From contig NC_054391.1 in NCBI RefSeq assembly GCF_001625195.1, positions 3,007,390 through 3,071,389 of the forward strand: a stretch of DNA of 64,000 nt, in the 5' to 3' direction. Positions within the stretch are counted from its first letter, which is position 1, and each line of letters starts with the position of its first letter. Under the pieces are notes generated by a model, which did not search any database, had not been told where the DNA came from, and was given only the letters and a program-made list of their open reading frames with translations. The DNA is from Drechmeria coniospora (taxonomy: Eukaryota; Ascomycota; Sordariomycetes; Hypocreales; Ophiocordycipitaceae). Position numbers and translations under genes: made by a program. This document shows positions 58,794-64,000 of this stretch, piece after piece.

Positions 58794-59978
58794 CTAAGCC
58801 CTTGCAGGCGCCTTTGCCTGTGCCTTTGCTGGCGCCTTGGGTTTCGCCCTTGCACCACTGCTGCTTAGGAGCGACTTGAGCTTCTTCTCAAAGGTTTCGA
58901 CGTCCTTTTGTGTATACGTCTCGGCGCGCAGATGCCATGATCGGGCGACGCCGACGGCGTCCTCGGCAAATGCGAGCTTCTCGTGCCGACCGACGATGGC
59001 CCTGTCGAGGATGACCGTCCTCACCACCTCCTCGGCATCCTTCACGATCGGTTCCGTGCTCGTCGTGGCACCCTCGCCCTCCTTGCCGGCGGCTTCCTCC
59101 CTGCGCTTCTTTTGGAGGTATTCTTCGGTGGCGGCCTTGGCCTTGGCGTCGGCGAAGAAGCGGATGCCTTCGACCTCGAGATCCTGGGCGTAGTCCTTTG
59201 CCTGCAGGTCCTGCGGCACGCCGACGGGGTCAGCGGTTCCGAGAATGCTCAGATTCTGCATCACGGTGGCGGTCCGTCCGGCGGCGGTAGATGTGCTGGC
59301 GGGCATGAAGGGCGCGAGGGAGTCGAGCGTCAGCGACGGGTTGTACGCCGCCCGCGTGCCAAAGCGCATCGCCCGGTCAAACTCCTGCTCCACAGGGTCC
59401 ATCTTCTCGAAGGGGTCTTGCCTAGGCCCCCTTTTGGCATCCTTGTCGTCGTCGTTCTTGTTTCCGGCGCGCGCCCGTCGGCCGCGAGACGCCGCTCCCG
59501 GTGCGCCGCCTCGTCGGCCGGGTCCACCTCCACGGACGGCCGATCCCGGGCCCGTCCTCGAGAAGCGGCCGAGACCGGCCGGTGAAGGGCCCCGTGAAGG
59601 GTTTCTTGTCTGTCCAGCAGCGGCCGCACCGCCTTCTGCTCCTCCTCTTCCACTGGTGCGGATGCCACCCCGCCCGCGTAGGCCACCTCGCGGCAGGCTC
59701 CGCACGTCCAGGATCCCGACCGGCCCTGCTGCCGTCTGGCTCGATGAAGACGCCCCCCTGCTCTTGTTCCTCACCAGGGAGTTGATTTCGCTCGCCGCGG
59801 CACGCGATCGCTGTCCAGAGGTCGCCATCTTGGGCGGTCGCGTCGGGCCGGCGGGCGGAGCATCGGCGTTGGCGGCGAGCTGCTGGGATGTGGAAAAGTA
59901 GGCAATTGTCGTTCGGCTAGCCTTCTCCAGTTCCGGCCTCGCCCGAATTTGCGCTGACCGGAAAGCCTGCCGATACAT
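58794..59978 (-). CDS. Basic, probably mitochondrial protein of unknown function
   Basis: A single-exon frame of 394 residues. The N-terminus MYRQAFRSAQIRARPELEKASRTTIAYFSTS is a typical mitochondrial presequence (Arg/Ser, cleavage near FSTS). A long Gly/Arg/Ser/Pro-rich region with RGG-like pieces (GGLRGRGGIRTSGRGG, GPGRRGGAPG) follows. The C-terminal half is folded-looking: EQEFDRAMRFGTRAAYNPSLTLDSLAPFMP, VGVPQDLQAKDYAQDLEVEGIRFF, and EEVVRTVILDRAIVGRHEKLAFAEDAV, ending in Ala/Lys repeats. Position next to RRF1 and the presequence suggest a mitochondrial translation role, perhaps a fungal mitoribosomal small-subunit protein, but I do not recognise it. Confidence 0.75.
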   Translation of the reverse strand: MYRQAFRSAQIRARPELEKASRTTIAYFSTSQQLAANADAPPAGPTRPPKMATSGQRSRAAASEINSLVRNKSRGASSSSQTAAGPVGILDVRSLPRGGLRGRGGIRTSGRGGAEGGAAAAGQTRNPSRGPSPAGLGRFSRTGPGSAVRGGGPGRRGGAPGAASRGRRARAGNKNDDDKDAKRGPRQDPFEKMDPVEQEFDRAMRFGTRAAYNPSLTLDSLAPFMPASTSTAAGRTATVMQNLSILGTADPVGVPQDLQAKDYAQDLEVEGIRFFADAKAKAATEEYLQKKRREEAAGKEGEGATTSTEPIVKDAEEVVRTVILDRAIVGRHEKLAFAEDAVGVARSWHLRAETYTQKDVETFEKKLKSLLSSSGARAKPKAPAKAQAKAPARA

Positions 59979-60837
59979 GATTGCGTGTTGCTTTGTGATG
60001 AAGGTGCTGTTGGATCATGAGCAGCTGTTCTTAGCTCGGGTCCACGGATTTTCTCCCCAACTCGAGGCTGACTAAGCACAGACATATCATCAACGCTTCG
60101 TCAACCGCTGCCAGCTGGGGTCGCAACGGCAAGGAATTACGACGTCAGTGCCTCATGGCAGGAATGGAAAACCAGTGCGTCGTTCCATAATAATTCAGTA
60201 TTTTCTGCCAAGATAGACATCAAACGCCAGAACACCTCCGTAAGCCGATGCGTACCGGCTTGACGGCGACCTCGGGCTGGCTCGGCAGCCTCAGGAGCCG
60301 TTGGTAAGTAATGTAATGTACAGCGTTTCATCTATGACCCTTCCCTCACAAAGCATGCACCGGCAGCTCCTGTCCTCACGCAAAGCAAAACATCCCGTAA
60401 TTCATGTGATATCCCCGGCCACAAAACGCCAGCCACTGCCGACCCTCCTCCTCGAAGGGTCGTGACGGTACGAGGGCCCTCGGGCCTTTGAAGGAAACGG
60501 CGACGCCGGGATCGGGTCATCCAGGGTCCTTTGTGGAGAATGTCGCCTCTCGGATTCGACACTCCGTCCCGGCAGTGGTGCAGAGGGTGTCGAATGGGCC
60601 AAGACGGATTTCACCCCGTGGACCCAGTCGGCGGCGGTCGAGCCGATGTGCCTCTGTCCTGTTCCAAAGGCAGCGCACCGACACGGCCAAGGCCAACTCG
60701 TCGTGGGCCGGACGCCGCCATCGATGCTGGAATCGGAACGGGATCGCCCCAAGGACCATCTCCTCCGGTCGGGCGTGCGTCGTCGTGCAGTGCCGTGACT
60801 CGTCGCGTGTCGCACCCCCCTGCGCTTCGCGACATCA
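59979..60837. other. Intergenic region between the basic mitochondrial protein gene and PPZ
   Basis: 859 bp. Open frames here are GC-driven and without family character. Nothing else is seen. Confidence 0.5.
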
Positions 60838-62587
60838 TTAGACACTCTGCGGTTGCACGCTCGCGGGCTATCGACGGTCAGCGCTCACGATCCCGTTCCT
60901 CGCCGCGCGGGCGCGTGGGTGCGGGTGATGGCGGCTACTTACAGGGCTGTTGAGCATCTGCTGCCGCGTGTTGCGCCCCTTCTTGATGTGATTCTTCAGG
61001 GCGCTCGAGTCGAGCGGCTTGAGCAGCTCGAAGCTGCACAGCAGCTCCGACGACACGGACATGACGGCGCCCCAGTTGTCAAACTCTCCGCAGTACTGGG
61101 AAGCATGTTAGCGCGCGGACAAGACGGAGGCGGCGGGGCCGACGTACGTTTGGCGCGCTGAAGACGGTGACGAGGACGCGGTCGTTGAAGAACTCGTAGC
61201 CGTCCTCGACCACCATGTGGGCGCGGCAGATGAGGTCAAAGTCGTGCTCGGCCAGGAACTCGGTGATGATGCGCTTGCCGAAGCAGTAGCTCACGCCCCT
61301 CTCGTTGGCCTCCCAATCCTGCTCCATGTCGGCCGGGTCGGACCAGAGCAGGTCGTTGAGCAGGCCGTAGTCGGGCACGTCGGTCGGGCGGGCGATGTTG
61401 CGGATGTCGTCCATGTGGACGAGGGCGGGCGACAGGCCGCCGTGGACGCAGAAGATCTTGCCGGCGACGATGGCGGCGATGGGCAGGGTGTTGAAGCAGT
61501 CGATGAAGGTCTTCCAGATCTTGACGTTGCAGCGCCGCTTGCACTCGTCGTAGAAGCCGTAGACCCTCGTCACGTTGGCGCACTCGTGGTTGCCGCGGAG
61601 GAGGAAGAAGTTTTGGGGAAACTTGAGCTTGTAGCAGAGGAGGAGGAGGATGGTCTCGAGCGACATCTTGCCGCGGTCGACGTAGTCGCCGAGGAAGAGG
61701 TAGTTGGCCGTCGGGGGGAAGCCGCACATCTCGAAGAGGCGGATGAGGTCGGTGTACTGGCCGTGGACGTCGCCGACGATCTTAACGGGCGCGTCGAGCT
61801 CGAGGAGGGCCGGCTGAGAGAGGAAGACCTCGCGGGCGCGCTGGCAGATGGCCACGATCTCGGCGTTCTTAAGGCAGACGCTCTTGGTCACCTTGGCGGC
61901 GTAGCCGGCGTCGAGGAGGCGCTTGATGAAGTCGTCGAGGTCGATGTCCTTGATGTCGGCCATGGCCACGTTGCCGGCCGCCGGCGAGGCGTCGGACGTG
62001 GCGGCGGCGGCGGCGTCGGCCGGCGCCGTCTTCTTCTGGTCGGCGGCGGCGTCGGCATCCCGCTTGACGAGGATGGACTGGCCCGGCGGTTGCATGTGGG
62101 CGCCGAGGCTCGCGTTGGCCGTCGGCGGCTGGTCGGAGACGTGGTCGACCTCGCCCGAGGCCTGGGCGGCGCTGAGGTCTTGATGGGCGCCGCGGAGGGC
62201 GTTGGCCGAGACGGGCGACGGCGGCGGCTGGGACTCGAGGATGGCCGAGCTCGACATGTCGGTGGAGCCGTGGCGGAAGGGCGGGAGGTCGCTGCGGCTG
62301 GCTCGGGAGACGCTCGAGCGAGCGCTTCGTCCGGATCGCACCGAGGCGGCGTCGGCGCCCTTGGCATCGGCCGTCGAGTCTCCGTTGGGCAGCACGGCCG
62401 AGTTTCTGGGGCTGTCGGTCTTGGCGCTCGTGCCGGGGATCTTGGAGCGCAAGGATCGAAAGGAGCGCGACGACTCCTTGGTGTCGGATCTGCTGAAGGA
62501 CGGGTACGACTGGAAGGAGGCGTCGCCGGTGCCCTTGGAGGAGGAGGAGGAGGAGGCACCTCCGTCCTTGGAGGCCTGGTTGCCCAT
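60838..62587 (-). CDS. PPZ1: PPZ-type serine/threonine protein phosphatase
   Basis: A PP1-related phosphatase involved in salt tolerance, cation homeostasis and cell integrity in fungi. Exons 61148..62587, 60943..61095 and a 9-bp last exon 60838..60846 give 533 residues. The protein starts MGNQASK, an N-myristoylation signal (Gly2), followed by ~220 Ser/Arg-rich residues as in yeast Ppz1. The catalytic domain shows [43 protein letters not shown] FCVHGGLSP and the restored [14 protein letters not shown]. It ends [30 protein letters not shown]. The tiny last exon (AGT GTC TAA) rests on a GTAAGT donor, a CTGAC branch and a CGCAG acceptor; otherwise translation would run ~24 residues into the intron. 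Confidence 0.95.
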
Positions 62588-63670
62588 GGCCGGGGGGGGT
62601 GTGCAAGGGCCGTCTCGGTTGGGGATTCGCTCGAGATTCGCGCAGGAGGGCGAAGGCGGCGAGCGGGTGGTTGCGGCGTCGGGAGGTTGAGGTTGCCGCG
62701 GGAGGGGGTCGGTGGATGGATGGGTCGCCAGCGAGGTGGCGGTCGGCAGGTCGGCAGCGGGCGGAGAAGGGCGTCGGTCAATCGCGCGGCTCGCTTCTGC
62801 TCTCCGTCGTGCGAGGATGGAAAGACGGGTAGACCGGGGGGGGGAGGGCGACGAGTGGATGGGCGGCGGCGACGTTCTTGAAGGCGAGCGTAGAGGGTCC
62901 TGCTATGGCGGGTGGAACGGGCCGCCGAAGAGGGAGGGGAGGATGGAGGGTCGAAGGTCGTGACCGTCCGTCCCGCTCGACTTAGGCGATCGTCTTAGGG
63001 AGTTGGAAGCCGTCCTGACGTCGTCGGGCTTCGGAGCCCCGGTTCCGAATCGGAAGGGTGTCGGCGACGGGTCGGCAGAGTCGACGTCGCTCGATGGGGG
63101 CGTCGAGGAGATAATGCCCTTTGCGCAGGCCGCGACGCTCGCATTCGGCAGGGTCGGCTGGCTGCTGGCTGCGAGGGCGGAGTCGACAGAGGAGCACGGC
63201 GGGCAGGAGGGGAAGGAAACAAAGCGAAGGAGGCCGACACGGATGGGATCGGAAGCGAGCGAGGAGAAGATAGGGGGACGAGGGAAAAAAGGGGGGGGGG
63301 GGGGGGAGGGAGCCAGGGAAGAGGGGCGGTAGATGGAGGTTGAGAAAGGAAGAAGGAAGAGGGAAGAAGGAGGCGAGCGGACGAAGAGCGGCGAGGGCAA
63401 GATGGGGAGAGGCAGAGGTACCTCCGTACTCGGTACTCCGTGCCCCGAAACTGCTGGTACCTGCAGATGCCGGCGGCGGCGGTTTGGCCCAAGGTCTGGG
63501 TCTGTGTCTGGGGACGGACAGAGGGACCGGTCAGATGTCGACTCGCCTCCAGTTGCTGCACGTCACGCGTGTCTGAGACCCGACCATGTCCCCTCGCTCC
63601 AGATTGGCTGCGAGATTGCGAGATGGGCAGCGTCGTCGAATTTCGGCGACGAGATGCTCCGTCGCGGGAA
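62588..63670. other. PPZ 5' flank, strongly purine-rich on the plus strand
   Basis: About 1.1 kb with no gene. On the PPZ sense (minus) strand it is C/T-rich, as expected for promoter and leader, with a 16-nt G run on plus (63291-63306). An open frame at 62903-63400 (-) encodes only Pro/Ser low complexity. Confidence 0.6.
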
Positions 63671-63682
63671 GACGAAGGTCAC

Positions 63683-64000
63683 AGGTACCAAGTACAGTGT
63701 AGAGGCACCAAGTACAGTGCAGTGGCACCAAGTACAGTGCAGAGGCACCAAGTACAGTGCACAGCTACTGGCGCCAAGCACAGTGCACAGCTACTGGTAC
63801 CGAATACAGTGCAGGACTACTGTACGGGGCACTGGCACCAAGTAGGTTCTTACCTAAGTAGTAGTTGTACAGTACAGTGCAAAGCTGCTGACGCCAAGTA
63901 CAGTGCACAGCTACTGGTACCGAATACAGTGCACAGCTACGGCACCAAGTACTTAGTTGTACAGTGCACAGCTACTGACGCCAAGGACAGTGCACAGCTA
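63683..64000. repeat. Degenerate minisatellite of ~20-bp units, running off the window
   Basis: The first part repeats CACCAAGTACAGTGCAGAGG about four times with few changes (63683-63755). It then alternates with a related unit, CAGTGCACAGCTACTGGYRCC, to the window end. Both units contain AGTACAGTGCA. The array extends past 64000. Confidence 0.85.

Noticed and set aside
60402..60845. 147-codon minus-strand frame continuing past the PPZ 3' end
   Set aside because: It overlaps the PPZ last exon in another frame, is Arg/Ser/Pro-rich, and looks like a GC-rich shadow frame.
62903..63400. 165-codon minus-strand Pro/Ser-rich frame upstream of PPZ
   Set aside because: Translation of a pyrimidine-rich promoter or leader; no domain, repetitive composition.

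Overview
The window is nuclear DNA of a filamentous ascomycete, most likely a Sordariomycete and perhaps Hypocreales. The evidence is spliced genes with short introns (about 50-110 bp, GTRNGT donors, CTRAC-type branch points), GC-rich coding sequence, pyrimidine-rich 5' flanks, a three-domain HIS4, and fungal versions of VPS53, lipin, TAF9, PPZ and a hybrid histidine kinase. The lineage is inferred from gene style and cannot be fixed from this sequence alone. Exon borders given below were chosen by hand from splice signals, frame continuity and family knowledge.

Layout. 1-6 kb: 3' end of UDP-GlcNAc pyrophosphorylase (+), thioredoxin reductase (-), VPS53 (-). 6.7-10.5 kb: a membrane-anchored FN3/coiled-coil protein (-). 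10.5-13.9 kb: non-coding, rich in GTAC motifs. 13.9-23.1 kb: lipin phosphatidate phosphatase (+), HIS4 (-), TAF9 (+), beta subunit of the mitochondrial processing peptidase (-). 23.9-33.0 kb: GH36 raffinose-synthase-like protein (+), NatD N-acetyltransferase (-), mitoribosomal bL36m (-), and an unrecognised protein with paired CxxC motifs (-). 33.0-42.4 kb: a 9.4 kb stretch with no convincing gene, dominated from about 35 kb by GTAC-based short repeats. 42.5-49.7 kb: PH-domain protein (+) and a large PAS hybrid histidine kinase (-). 49.7-53.2 kb: a second repeat-rich intergenic region. 53.2-62.6 kb: four-TM membrane protein (+), succinate-semialdehyde dehydrogenase (+), intron-containing tRNA-Val (-), mitochondrial ribosome recycling factor (+), a basic probable mitochondrial protein (-), PPZ-type phosphatase (-). 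The window ends in a degenerate minisatellite.

The genes are mostly housekeeping: Golgi/endosome traffic, lipid synthesis, histidine synthesis, mitochondrial import and translation, redox and signalling. I see no biosynthetic cluster, transposon ORF or CRISPR. The most unusual feature is a family of short GTAC-centred motifs (core GTACGGAGTAC and its complement, plus GTACTTGTAC and GTACTGTAC variants). They fill intergenic DNA and appear to be nearly absent from exons and introns. Associated structures are an 18-bp perfect palindrome, a 26-bp-arm hairpin, a tandem duplication and a minisatellite. A second pattern is long C homopolymers on the sense strand inside introns.
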